From: Blastobasis lacticolella
Taxonomy: Eukaryota > Arthropoda > Insecta > Lepidoptera > Blastobasidae
Assembly (NCBI GenBank): GCA_905147135.1
Contig: LR990058.1
Span: forward strand, 12,003,349 to 12,067,348
Direction of reading: 5' to 3'
DNA: 64,000 nt
Under the pieces are notes generated by a model, which saw only the letters and a program-made list of their open reading frames with translations, ran no database searches and was not told where the DNA came from. Positions 28,903-40,909 of the stretch are shown piece after piece. Positions within the stretch are counted from its first letter, which is position 1; every line of letters starts with the position of its first letter. The translations under genes and the position numbers were made by a program.

Positions 28903-31900
28903 TTCCGGGTCAAGGTCAACAAGTCTCGGCAAACGTTTTGTCAAAAGTTTTTCTGTGTCAAGTCTAAGGAGTCTACCTGGGTGAGTACAGGTCCACCCCG
29001 CCTTATCTATAATACTAATCAGGGAGAGCGCACCTGCGGTTCTGTATTTTTGTTGCCTGTAACGTGAATACATGAATCGTAGGCGTTATGGGTGTAGCGA
29101 CATCTATCGCTCCACTAGGGAAACTCAACGATACTCACATTACGAGTACACGAACACAAGGTTGGCAAGCATCTGCACATAGATGGCGCTAACAATCCTA
29201 CATCGCGCTAGAGAAATGTGCCAACTTCCACGGCATATATACAACTTCCGACGATCAACTGTCGGACCCTTGGTCCCCTCGTCACAACACCCGGCCAGGT
29301 GGGTAATTACCCTTTTCTACCTTCTCACCATCTTCGCTTACCAACATCGGCGGCTACCATTATCCTGCACCGCCAAATGGGCAAATGTTACCACTTATAA
29401 TAGGTGGGCTGTCTGCTCGTTTGTCAATGTGTAGAATAAAAAAGGTACAACAGCCCTACCTACCCTACAACCTACAACTCTGCGAATAACAAGGTTTGCA
29501 ATTTCTGCAATAAGTATTCTGGCAGGTCGGTCAGGTCCTTTACAATTGCTAAACAGCAAGGGCCCTTGATTTTTATGAGAAGCCATATTTTTTTCTTCGA
29601 ATTCAGTAAACTAAAGGAATAACATCTTTAACAGATAGATGGGTAAGTAAATAGGTAAAAAAGCTTGACTACTTACTTGTTTCATAATGTATCGTAAAAA
29701 TACTAATGAACCGCAACTATTCCAGTAACTTACCTATATTTATGCAGCAAACAATTTAAAATTGTATGGAAGGCGATTAAAATTACATTCCTAGGTCAAG
29801 TCATAAATTGGTCGGCAAAAGAATTCCTTTCTGCAGCATTGCTACTAGAATTCTCAATTTCGAGAATCCTAGGTATTCAACAATAATGCAGCTATGCAGA
29901 TTTACCTACTGTTTTGACTGCATGTTTTACGGCAAATAACTTACCTAATAATAGTACCCATCTAAAGACCCCGTTTATAATTAATTACCAACACACACAG
30001 AAAAAACAATCCTTCGAGCTGTTCGAAATGATCGATTTAAATCAATTTAGCTTGCGAATATGTGTGTGTATTGCATGTATCTATGTTTACTTATAGGTAT
30101 TCAAATTCCTTTTAGGTACTTAATAGTAAAAATAACAGAGTATCACTCTTATTCTGTGCCTCGGTAAGTATCTCTGGTGGCGTCGAAGACAGCACTTAAG
30201 TGGGTACGAGTACCTACAGAATATTCGCGGAAATATTCCTTTATCCGCGCGCTGTGCCTTTTTCTTTATTTTGACACAGATGGAAGAAAAGCGATATCAA
30301 GAGCGTCATAGCTCCAGCTAAACCTTAAAAATGTGAATAACTGTATCGCACTGTGAACATTTCAAATAAAAGTGAATGGTCAAGTCTTGTAACCTCTATG
30401 AAAAAGTTATCAGATCTCACGCAGAGCCAAACCTCTACAAAACCAAGTTAAAAGCCTAATTGCAAAATACTTAAGCTCGCTCCATAATTGTTTCTTTTAT
30501 TTTCAGCTTTTAAAAGCCAAATGCCAAAAAATCCAAATCATAGTTGGGACGAACTATGTTATTTTTAGTTAATTTTGAAACGATTTCTAAACAAGATGCC
30601 GTAAATTTTGTGGTCGCCGTTATCTCTCATGCATCATAAATCATCTAGGTATTACTGTCCCGGTTAATGGGCCTAGAATTCGCCTTGACCATGACCCAGG
30701 ACTTGGCAGATCAGGTGAAACGACTGCCATCAGACCCCCATGCCCTTGATACTATCGGACCCTGACCAGATTTGGTCATGGTTACAAATTCAGGCTCAAT
30801 GTGCAGGTTTCATAACGATGTTTTCCTTCACCGTAAGAGCATTGGTTAGTACATATTCAACTTATGCACATAAAAACACAGAAAAGAGACGGCGGCTGTG
30901 GGATTCGAACCCCGTAACTTTCGCTTACGAGTCGGACCCTCTCACCACTAGGCCACGACGCTCCTCGTCATAATTTTTCGAAATTCGTACTTAAAATGTA
31001 AAGCGATATCTATCAAATCTTTTAGTTTAGCGATGAGAGTGTCGGTAGCAGGGTCAATCGCGCTGCCGTGTCGTGAGCCTGTGTGGTTATCAAAAGTTGG
31101 TAACGTAAATTAATGATAAGAACAATTCCTTTATGCTCTATTCGCCGTCAATAGCTGCGGCCTGAGTATATCGGCCCCGAGAGGTTCATTGCCCAGGGGC
31201 CCCGACGACTACGCGGAGACTGAGCGGGCGCTGCGCGATTGTCTACAAATAATAAAATTAGCTTGCTATTATTAGCATAGAACCCAAAATTGCATATTAA
31301 ACATTTAGGTCAAATCGCACAGAACTCGCGTATCACGGTTCTTATTGTGAACCGATTACCAAAAACGCCCCTAAACTATTGTTTCGGTTGTGGGGGAATT
31401 ACAACATAGAACATGATATTGATGCTCAGCTCTACGTCAGGTCTATATTTGAGCCCTGGCAGCTTGCTTGCATGAAATACCGATAACATAAGAAGCGCAA
31501 GCAAAGTCCTGGAACTAGATGCATGACTGTTCGTACTTTGAGGCAATTCGAACCACCTACGCCTACCCTACACCTGATAATGAAGCCTTTTTACTAAAAT
31601 CTCTTCTAGCTTTATTTAGATTTTAGAACTAACTAATGGATAGTATCTTTGGGTGCGTGATGCAAAGAAGGCTTCCTGAGGTGGTTTCATTTTCACGAGG
31701 AATCAAGAAATTTGAGAGAAATCGAATGAAACCAGAAAAGTGTTAACTACCACTGAGAATTTTGAAATAAAATAATTGAAACTTTGAAAATAAAATAAAT
31801 AAAAAGATATTTTATATATTCGCCTTCACGAAAAGAGTAATAAAATAAGCTTTTTATCATACAATACGAGTAACTTAGACCTAATGTATTTTAGACCTTT

Positions 31901-32353
31901 CATTTTCTGTACTAATACTGTTAATATTAGGCCATTACCTTTAAAAAATTTTATTTGTTTGGCAAAAATGAAGAAAACTGTGAATGAAAACTGTGTGTAT
32001 GAAACCAGCATTTCTTGGAAATAACAAATCCTATTTGAATGAAACTTTGTATGTATAATAACAACACTTATGGTGATAATTACCCTCTTCATAAAATGAC
32101 ACCTGGGTAAAGAGGCAAAGTCAAGTGAAAATGGATATTTTCAAACCCTTGTATGTTACCAAAACTGTAGTTGTAGGATCACACACTAGACATCGAATAA
32201 TGCGCAGCTTTAGGAAGGAATGAAGGGTCAGTTAAATAAACGGCTAGTTAGGTTACATAAATTTCAATGTATTTCATTAATTCAGAACCCGTCATAAAAT
32301 AATTTAAGATATAATAATCCGAATCCGGAGAAGACGAATCTGGATAATCTTGA
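28903..32353. other. Intergenic region between alpha-2 and beta-1
   Basis: Contains one minus-strand SINE (30,657-30,964) and otherwise unassigned AT-rich sequence; no supported gene. The right-unit counterpart is 58,025-61,501. Confidence 0.5.
30657..30964 (-). mobile_element. tRNA-derived SINE (intergenic, left unit)
   Basis: On the minus strand, box A-like GGCCTAGTGG and box B GGTTCGAATCC are followed by the shared SINE body. Confidence 0.8.
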
Positions 32354-35300
32354 TCAATCTTGATCCTCAAGAACGCCGTCCATAGATATCCACCTTCTAC
32401 CTGCATACCTGGTGTCCACCTGCTTTCCTTCTACAGGCGTAAAAAGATACATCTTTGCTCCTGAAAAAAATAGGGATTATATTTTGCAACAGTCTTCTGT
32501 ATTTAAGAGTCTTAAGAATTTGTATATTTAAAGTCGTCAGAATTTTACTACGTCTTTTGAAACTCTTTAATATCTAAACTAACAATGCTATCTCAACTAA
32601 ACTCTCTTCTCTAAAAACTCTGAACCATAAATAAATAAATAATAAATAAATATGCTTGGTCAATGAGGAGTTTTCCAGTAGGTATTGTCAGTTGGTTTCA
32701 AAAAGCATCAATAGATCCTACAATTTTGGTAATCTTTTTTTAATCTGTATGATAGTAGCAGTGATTTCATGCAGCCAACTAATACTAAATTTAAAAATAA
32801 AATGTTTATTAATATAAAAGTAACTGTTAAAGGTTGAACGAAATGTAAAAATAAATATTTATAGAAATTGGCACTATGTTCCATTACTGACAAATACAAT
32901 ATAATCCAATACAACGTACCCAGTGTTTATATCTTGTATGCTAAGAACCTATTTCAAGCAATTATCAATTACCAAAATTGTCAGGGCGCCATCTAGTGAG
33001 TGGTTAGGAATCCTTTAGATACCTATTGGAAAACTGCTCATTCACACAGCGCCATCCAGCCCCAAAGTTTGTATTATGGGTGCCAGAAAACTAAAAAACT
33101 ACTACATATTTTTAAAATTACTACTTTTTATACATACAATACCCAGACCCGTGGCAGAAATTAAAATCCATCATTTCAATTTCAGCCGGGCCGGGAATCG
33201 AACCCTGGATCTCTGCGTGGCAGACCAGGCCAAAGTTAACCAACTGAACCACTCAGGTCATCCATAAACTCTTATCAAAATATAATCAATCAGTTTTCAC
33301 GTGAAACTGCGTCGGCCATGGTATGTGCGTTGGATCGATCGTTGTTGCCTTCTATTGCCAAAATCGGTGCAATTACCGAATACCTAAATAATAAGTAAGA
33401 AGAGAGTGGTAAAGAAACACAGTTCTCTAAGCTAGTCACCTAGGTCTCCGTCGTATTCAGCATAGAATTTTGAGTTGCTGCTAAGCAATTTCTTTGGTTT
33501 ATCTTTATCCATTATGTCCTGAAATTTAAATAGACACATAGATTAGGCAACACAATTGATTAGGTTACGGTCTCCCATTTTCCGTATTTGGACTTAAAGT
33601 AGGTCCTTTGAACGTGATTGGCAACACTATTGTATTTTATCTCTCTAAACCGTAGGAGCGTAGTTAGCTAGAGCAGGTTACTTATGAGCATCATTTGCTG
33701 CTGCTGGAAAGCTGAAAGCTTTCTATCATGGACTATCCTTGATCACCTACCACAACGTAAGCAAGCAACTCCATCAACTAGACATAGTCAGGTAGTACAA
33801 TGGTCCAAATTCTTTGATATCTACTACAATTAGTAAATAGAGCGCGTCATTGCCTATGGTAAAATGTCGATAACTAGAACACGCGAAGTAGAAACCAGTA
33901 GTTTCATTTTCAACTGTACTTATAAGAATATACATCTCGCTATAGTGCAACAAACATAAATGATCCGGTGAATCCGACATTGGTTGCTGTTGTTGGGATT
34001 GACATGACATTTCTAATTGGCGACACTTTGTTCCACCTTTGGCCACCGGGTCAGTAAAGTTTGGGGCACTGTAGTTAACTTAAGTTCAGTTAACTGAAGT
34101 CAACCGAGCTAAGTAGAGGGAATGTCAACCTACACAGCTTTTTTGTATGCCTACCATATGTCAAGTATCAAGACGTATTAAACTATGCGCAATTCAAAAT
34201 CGGTTCATCCGTTTAACGAGGTAACGAAAAAGCAAATATAAATAAGCCGAAACGAACAACCCCTTTTGCGCTTTACTGTACTCGGGGTACCTGTAAAGGG
34301 CTGTGTAGGTAGATGGTAACGCAGACTAAGTTGGTGTGCCTCATGATGATTCCGCATGCTAAAATCCTTTAAACCGGTTTTCGTTTTGATAATTATCTCA
34401 CCTCCACTTCGTACACCCTACCAGGCAATAACACATTGGCCAGGGGCACCTCCATGCGTGGCAGGCGCTTATCCCAAAATATTTGAACAGTAACAATGCG
34501 GTCTCCTGATAATTCACGCGTCCAAGTGTCCTGTAAAAGATGGTAAATAAAGTAGCATTATGAATAGCATAAATGCTCTAGGTAAGCGAGAGGTAACCGG
34601 GTTTGAACCGAAGTACGGCCATATGCCAATGACTCGAATCTTTTCCGAGTTATGACCGATGTTCTTACGGTAAGAAGACTTCAGGCGGTTCAGGCAACTG
34701 AATGTGTAACCATGATCCATGATACCATCCCCTGTAACAGGGTCACGCAGGTCAGATGCCAATCCAAATCCTGGATCATGGTCATGGCGACCCCGTGCGC
34801 GAGCGCACAACAGGGACGTTAACGATTATTATTTTTATATTTGCATAATCAAAAAGCGTATATCGATTCTGAAAATATTATAAATAAGTATTCCTTGACA
34901 AAATCTGTTTACTCCAATCCAAAACGAACATGCTGTAATACCTACTCATGAACAAAACAATTTGACCCAATTTCGTTCAATAGTGGTCCTTTTACGAACA
35001 AGTGTGTTGAAAAAAAAAACAGATAGGTGCTTAAGTAGGTATTTTCATTCCACAAGACTACCAACCATTTCTTTATTATGTTCGACCCGCTTGCCTTGTT
35101 TACCCAAAGGGTCCTGGTTTATAGCAATGAATTTTTCGTTGAGAAACAGTTTCTCTCTTCGCTCTTTGGAGATTTTTTCAAGGTCTGTAGACATTATAAG
35201 GGGCGCCGCAAGTATCGCCCATATCATTAACTGCTTAGATGCATCTTCATCATAAATCTTAGGCGAGCCGCCGACGAGCTGGAATGCAGGCCACACTTTG

Positions 35301-38300
35301 TTACTATTCATCATCACAGCCCATAACAGTCCATGGCAGGACTTAGGGCCACGAAAGGGGAGGTTATTGCCATAATCTCCACGCTTCGCAAGCGTTTTAG
35401 AGATCGCAGTTTTATAAGTATGTAATAATAGTAAACGCTGCTGTCCATTTTCCAGCTTCCGGAGACTATTTTAATAATAATAATTAATATTAATAATAAT
35501 CAAGAAAATTAAAAGGACGTGACAAAAATCTTTGACATTTTGGCTATGGACCAGGTTGTACCTACCTGATCCGGATCGTTGAATCCTCCGGGCCCCGCTA
35601 TATGCATGAATTCATTCTGGTGGCTCCCAAACCAATCCACTATTTGCCATAGGCTTTGTGAATAGTTTTGTATGTCATTATAATTCCGCCAAATGTTGCA
35701 GTTTTTTGCTATACTCTCGTAGTCTACCTGAAAATCCAATAAAGTAAAGCTAGTTGTGTAACGGGTAATATTCATGGAGACAAACAAATTCAAGCACACA
35801 TATCAGAACAGAAACTGAAATTCATCAATTCATATTCTGTCATGCCAGATCGATCGGTATGATTTGTCGTATTTCATTGTACTAATAATTATTTTAAGAA
35901 TCTATGATTTAGAATTAAGGCTTTTTGAAGCATTCTCAAGCAGTTACAAACAGTACAGAGCTAAGCCTTGAGTGCTAGCGCGGCTGTTCGTGTTTTCGTG
36001 ATATTATTATCAAGGTTCAAAACTTTGTGAATCTGTTAAACAAACAATTAAAAACTAAGACCTAAAGATTTTATATCGTGGTTTACGGTGTTCAAATTCG
36101 ATCCACTCTGTGCCACTAGTACTATTATTTAAAAAAAAACAATTACTTGTACGTAACTAATATTACTTAATAAAATACAAGCAACAGACGCAGAGTCCAA
36201 GAACTGATAGATGCGTTTTCGGACTTTGTCTGTAGTCGGCAAGTTTACGTCATAATTTTCGAGGACGACGGGAGTGCACCTTCTGTTAGTTTAATAACTA
36301 GCAGTTAAGCCTTTTAAATAGATTTTTACCTTCATATTACCGGTCTGATAAGCCGGCCAACTACAAGAGTACAGCATCGGACGCCCAGTTTTGTTCAGAT
36401 ACGAACCGAAACGAGGATATGCTGAAATAATAGTTTTTTAGGTATATGTTGTAAATACTTATCTTAATATACTAAGAAAGGATTGCTGAAATTTCCCCTG
36501 CGTATGAAATAATTTCAATGTTATATTTTTTATGTTATACGCCAAACAATCAAGCAATCGGGCTACTTAATGGCAAATGGTCACCGCCGCCTATGGACAT
36601 CAGCAACACCAGGGGCTCTACCAACGCATTGCCCGAAGCTAAAGAGATGTATAATCTATATCCTCCCTTAAACGAACCCATGTCATAGTGAAAAGGAAAC
36701 AATGTGTTTGGGAGCTCATATTGTTTGAAATTCTCCAAAATTCTATATTATTAATTTTGACAAACTTTAAACGAAGGCTAAAGAGGATTAGGTAAATAAG
36801 TTTTTAAAACCCCCGACTATCAGGTCGCTCGAATGATCCGTCGGGGCTGCCATTCCCATATTCTGTTACTAATAATATGTAGTTTCAATTAATGTCAAAC
36901 TTATGAAAATCCAAAATTTTATTTAGTTGTCGGGCCATATTATTTCCACAGGACTACGAATGTAAATAGGTAGATAGTACATACCGGTATCAAATTCCTT
37001 AGGATCCATGTAACAGCCATCAATTTTGATGTAGTCCACACCCCACTCGGCGAAGGTTTGGGCGTCTAACTCACCAAACTCAGCGATACCAGGATATCCT
37101 GCACAAGTTTTTGTGCCTATATCTTGATAAATGCCGAACTTAAGACCCTTTCCGTGCACCTATAACCCAAGCAATTTAGTTTTTTTTTCTGATTAGAAAA
37201 TTTTACACAACTCGAGTTTTATATTTTACGCTTAAGCGACTCCGAAATCCATACCGCGCACAAATTGGGATGAAATGGAACCTTGTCCAGATAAATGGAT
37301 ATTCCAGCGCACGACTAAGAAATGGAACACGTTGCCTGCGAGTGTGTTCCCTGATCATACCACCAGGTGAGGTGGCGGTCAAATGCCTGGCTGACTAATT
37401 AAAAAATAATACTCGCAGTCCCGTTTAGCTTGCATATCTTACACCTTCCATACAACTCCGTGATTGATGTCCTCCATGACTGATACGTGAATCATATATT
37501 CAAAACAAGTGTATTCACGTAGTCAGCCAAGGCCTTGATTCCGCTGGGGAAACGGTCAGGGTCGGGCTGCAGACGGTTGTCGGAGCTCCGGTTCCTCGCC
37601 AACCAGCAGTCGTCGATTATCACGTACTGGTATCCAGCCGCCAGGTAGCCATCGGCCACAATCGCGTCGGCCGTCCTCTTGATCAAGTTCTCACTGCCGC
37701 CAAAATCATTTATAAGTTAGATGCTTATTTATTTATTACTTACGAGTGGGGACCATGTACTGATAATCGTATCGTGGGACGCCCCCCCACAAGATGGATA
37801 GACGACTTCGTACAGGTTGTAAGGAACCGATGGAAGGAAGAGGCACAGAGTCGTCGATCAGTGTGGAAGGCGTGGAGAGAGGCCTATGTTCAGCAGGTGG
37901 ACGTCCAGACATAATTTAACCAAGGGCCACAACATCCCACTACATTCATAATATTTCGATGTTTTACGTTTGGAAACAAGCCATAAACTTTATACCCAGT
38001 GGACCTTTATGTGCCGTAAGTCGAAGAACGTAAACTTAAACAGATTATTGACCAATTAAACCGAAATTTCTGTCGGATGGAATCAGATGATTTTGGGTGG
38101 AGACTTGAGCCCTAGACCTAAGGGGCTAGCCCTCCGCCCCTACTACTACGCTACTACTACTCTACTTTTTATTTAATTCTTTTTAATGCCTTTTATTTCA
38201 CCTTTCAGAGAGCGTCGGTGGCCGAGTGGTTAGAGTATCTGACTCGTATGCGAGAGGTCCCGGGACAAACCCCGCTCCTGCCATGTACCAATGACTGTTT

Positions 38301-38729
38301 TCTGAGTTATGTGCATTAGTTGAATACTAACCGATGCTCTTACGGTAAGGGAAAACATCGTGATTAAACCTGCACATTCAGGCGACTGGATGTGTAACCA
38401 TGATCCAATCTGGTCAGGTTCCCCTGGTAGCAGGGTCATGGAGGTCAGATGGCAGTCGCTCCACTGTAATTACCTGACCTGCCAAATCCTGGATCATGGT
38501 CACGGCGGACCCCGGGTCCTCGTGCGCGAGAGCACAACCGGGACATTAACGCCATGATTATTATTTTTTTATTTCACCTTATACACGTCTTAGGGAAATG
38601 CTTGCAGTCGATATTGCATCCGAAGCCAAGCCAAGTCATCCAGCCCATGGGCGGCGTCCGCGCCAGCCCGTTGTCCAGCGCGCGCGCGGCCGCCAGCACC
38701 GCCAGCGCCGTCACGCACCGCAGCAACAT
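32354..38729 (-). CDS. alpha-2: alpha-N-acetylgalactosaminidase-like GH27 enzyme, complete (9 exons, 427 aa)
   Basis: Exons: 38578-38729, 37519-37693, 36985-37159, 36330-36421, 35566-35727, 35066-35278, 34402-34530, 33440-33518, 32354-32460; total 1,284 nt, in frame, GT-AG throughout. A signal peptide (about 17 aa) precedes [13 protein letters not shown]. The expected active-site residues fall almost exactly at human NAGA numbers: Trp33, Asp78-Asp79, Lys154, nucleophile Asp156 (KIDGC), Ser188/Ala191/Tyr192 (SCSWPAY), Arg212 and acid/base Asp216. Ser188/Ala191 rather than Glu/Leu points to alpha-GalNAc specificity rather than pure alpha-galactosidase. The C-terminal beta-sandwich is exons 6-9. 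Exon 8 could be read on to a TAG two codons later, but its CTAG|GTGACT donor joins exon 9 in frame, giving the family's final strand ([13 protein letters not shown]). A SINE sits at the exon 1 donor. Length fits the family (human NAGA 411, GLA 429). Likely a functional lysosomal exoglycosidase. Confidence 0.88.
33184..33260 (-). mobile_element. tRNA-Gly-like SINE head or pseudogene in alpha-2 intron 8/7 region
   Basis: On the minus strand: AGTGGTTCAGTTGGTTAA (box A-like), CTGCCACGCAG (Gly GCC-type anticodon stem-loop) and GGGTTCGATTCCCGG (box B). The acceptor ends do not pair, so it is not a functional tRNA. It lies in the interval between alpha-2 exon 9 and exon 8. Copy at 62,332-62,408. Confidence 0.6.
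34582..34830 (+). mobile_element. 5'-truncated tRNA-derived SINE in alpha-2 intron 6
   Basis: Begins at GTAAGCGAGAGGTAACCGGG and retains a decayed box B and the common SINE body. Box A is missing. Copy at 63,730-63,978. Confidence 0.7.
35312..35460 (-). repeat. LINE 3'-end-like repeat in alpha-2 intron 5
   Basis: Inverted relative of 360-592, beginning about 34 bases from the exon 6 acceptor. Confidence 0.55.
36536..36745. repeat. Short interspersed repeat in alpha-2 intron 3
   Basis: Matches 868-1,130 (GTCACCGCCGCCTATGGAC). Confidence 0.55.
37735..37915 (+). mobile_element. RTE-type LINE C-terminal fragment in alpha-2 intron 1
   Basis: Frame with [19 protein letters not shown] then [11 protein letters not shown]; the longer counterpart of 4,535-4,705. 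Confidence 0.72.
38205..38566 (+). mobile_element. tRNA-derived SINE inserted at the alpha-2 exon 1 splice donor
   Basis: The target-site duplication TTTTATTTCACCTT (38,191-38,204 and 38,567-38,580) contains the antisense of the donor AAG|GTGAAAT. The alpha-1 intron lacks the SINE and has a single copy of the site. Box A TGGCCGAGTGG present; box B decayed. Confidence 0.85.
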
Positions 38730-39429
38730 TTTGGAGGGAGCTAGCACATTTAACTGGTATTGCAAACGTCCATAGGCTGCGATGACTGCTTACCATCAGG
38801 CAGGCCGCAAGCTTGTTTGCCACCTTAGTATAAGTATAAAAAATGCCGCCGAATCTACACCAGTAGATATTGAGCGTTCTTTAAACTGTGTTATTAATCA
38901 GTTTTATCATTACTTGCTGTAGCGTCAAGTTAGAAGCTTTGGCATGTCATTAGATTTTTTTTAATACCTAGGTTTTTAGTTAGGTTGGTACTAATTACGA
39001 GTAAATTTCTTAATGCTTGATTCATTATATTCTTTATCATATATTATTAAATAAAACGGTTTTGAAGACTTACCTTATTCTTTTTCCAAATGTGTCGTAA
39101 ATGAAGTACAACGTTTCAGTACTTGATATTTATACAAAAAGTTAAAAATTATTTGTCTAATATGTAAGTATTTATGATATGTAGGGTAATTAAATTACAT
39201 ACTTACCAAAGTCTCGTCATAATTTGCAGGGCAACAAAATTCCATGCTCTATCGGTTTTAACTTTTAACACGGAGTTTTAACAATGCCACTGGGAATATT
39301 TAACTGTAGTAGGTACTCGTATATCGTCTAACATCAAATCAGACATAGTGTTGGATCATGTTATCGATATTTATTTTTTTATTAAATCTTTATGCACAAA
39401 ATAGTAGTTATCTCTACCAGTCAACCAGG

Positions 39430-39840
39430 AGATAAAGGGTAAAGAAAAAGTAAGGCGGTGCAAGAGAAGCTACTAAACAAGATGGAGGAGGGGAACCGAA
39501 AACTCACTGTCGCCCAAAGGGCGATGGAAAGGGCTATACTTGGCTACGGCTAATCGGGAATGAGGAGATCCGCAAGCGAACTAAGGTCACCGACATATGT
39601 CGAAAGATTGCGAAGCGGGCAGGGCACATATCTCGCAGAACAGATGGCCTATGGGGCAGGAAAGTTCTCGAGTGGCGATCATGTACCGGAAGACGCAGCG
39701 TGAGTATCCCTCCCACTAGGTGTGCCGATGATCTGGTAAAGATAGCAGGTGTAGCTGAATGCGGAAGGCGCATTACCCTTTGTGGAGATCTCTGCTTATG
39801 CCCAGCAGTGGGCATCTTACGGCTGATATGATGATGATGG
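39430..39840 (+). mobile_element. RTE-type LINE C-terminal fragment
   Basis: Orthologous to 12,590-12,995, ending in an ATGATGATGG tail. Confidence 0.75.
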
Positions 39841-39999
39841 ACATCTAAGTTTAGTTTTGAGACGAGAAGATGGGAGCGCCTCAAAGCGCCCCTCCTTCCT
39901 CTCCACGGCGCGCAATTTGGAAACCCCTGTGCTTCTATTAATTCTTTTAACAATTATCTCAGGGTATGAGAAAATGATATATTAATTATGTGAGCAATG

Positions 40000-40205
40000 G
40001 GTCACATAATTAATATGATGAATTTGGTAGTAATTTCATCATATCCACTAGATTTTCTGTTCTTTAAAGACATAATAATTTTGTAAACTTCATTATCGTC
40101 AACAGGTTTGAGAAATATTGTTTTAGAATTCTGTTTCTCCACTTGTATGAAGTTATCGTTCAAAATGTCACATATTTGTTGAGGTTTACGAAATGTCATA
40201 TTATT
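40000..40205 (-). mobile_element. LINE reverse transcriptase fragment, shortened
   Basis: Orthologous to 13,110-13,375, reading to SSGYDEITTKF; the 3' part is deleted. Confidence 0.72.
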
Positions 40206-40754
40206 AAATATTATAGAGTGAATGTCATTATTGTGATTATTATTTGACGTAATTGCCGATATGTACTACTCCATATAGCTTTTGGATTTTTTCCGTTTTG
40301 AATTATGTACTTTCTATTATAATTTATCATGCATAGGTACGCCCATAGACCAATAACATCCACTCTAAGAAATGGAACACATTGCTTGCCAGTGAGATCC
40401 TAAACATGAGTAGGTAGTCCTTATAGCTTAGAAAGAGACAGCATTTCCCTCAAGCCAGGTTTCCAGATTGTAGGGAGATGTACGGTCCAGGGAAGACATT
40501 CGCAAGAAAATCATCCTTAGCTGCAAGCATTCAGCAGATCTACCCAAAGCTACTTACGAACTTGCGACATAAAAGTGGCTTCTTGTGCCTTGGCGACGAT
40601 GGCTGAATTAGATTGTACCATTTCTAAAATGATTTGGGACAGCGTATAAGGCTGGCCATCCAGCGGGGCAACGCGGCCAGCCTTCTGGACACATTTCCGC
40701 ATTCAGGGGACTGGGGCAAATATTTTACCTATTTAAGTAATTTAGAGTAAGGTT

Positions 40755-40760
40755 TTTATT
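40755..40760 (-). terminator. Candidate polyadenylation signal of beta-2
   Basis: AATAAA on the minus strand, about 150 bases past the beta-2 stop, at the same position as in beta-1. Confidence 0.45.
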
Positions 40761-40909
40761 GATAGGTTGTTTTAATATGTAATTCTATATTGTTTGTTTA
40801 TTATGTTTAAGTTGTTAATAATAAATATTAAATTTCTAAAATGAAACCACAATATTTGTTACTCGATTTTATTTAAACATCGTCCAATAGAACCTGATAC
40901 TCGAGCTCA

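Larger units (their letters stand above)
1..34852. repeat. Segmental duplication, left unit (pairs with 35,688-64,000)
   Basis: Position 1 aligns with about 35,688 and position 34,852 with 64,000, in direct orientation. Anchors: alpha exon 1 start 5,044 and 38,729; beta stop 14,079 and 40,910; beta exon 8 15,708 and 46,978; beta exon 1 start 28,706 and 57,828; alpha exon 9 32,354 and 61,502. Offset steps coincide with copy-specific insertions. Coding similarity of the beta exons is about 99% by eye. Confidence 0.93.
38730..40909. other. Intergenic region between beta-2 and alpha-2
   Basis: Contains the alpha-2 5' flank and LINE debris (RTE fragment 39,430-39,840, RT fragment 40,000-40,205, degenerate LINE 40,370-40,725). 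It lacks the 6.8 kb OTU-LINE segment of the left unit; the junction is near 39,270. Confidence 0.6.

Noticed and set aside
33432..33440. Alpha-2 ending at the TAG just after GDLGD in exon 8
   Set aside because: CTAG|GTGACT is a usable donor, and splicing to 32,460 restores the conserved last strand ([10 protein letters not shown]) with the same phase as beta. The short ending would remove it.
34514..34810. 98 aa minus frame overlapping alpha-2 exon 7 (also 63,662-63,967)
   Set aside because: It runs across the exon 7 acceptor in another frame and through a SINE; only the exon 7 frame matches the enzyme family.
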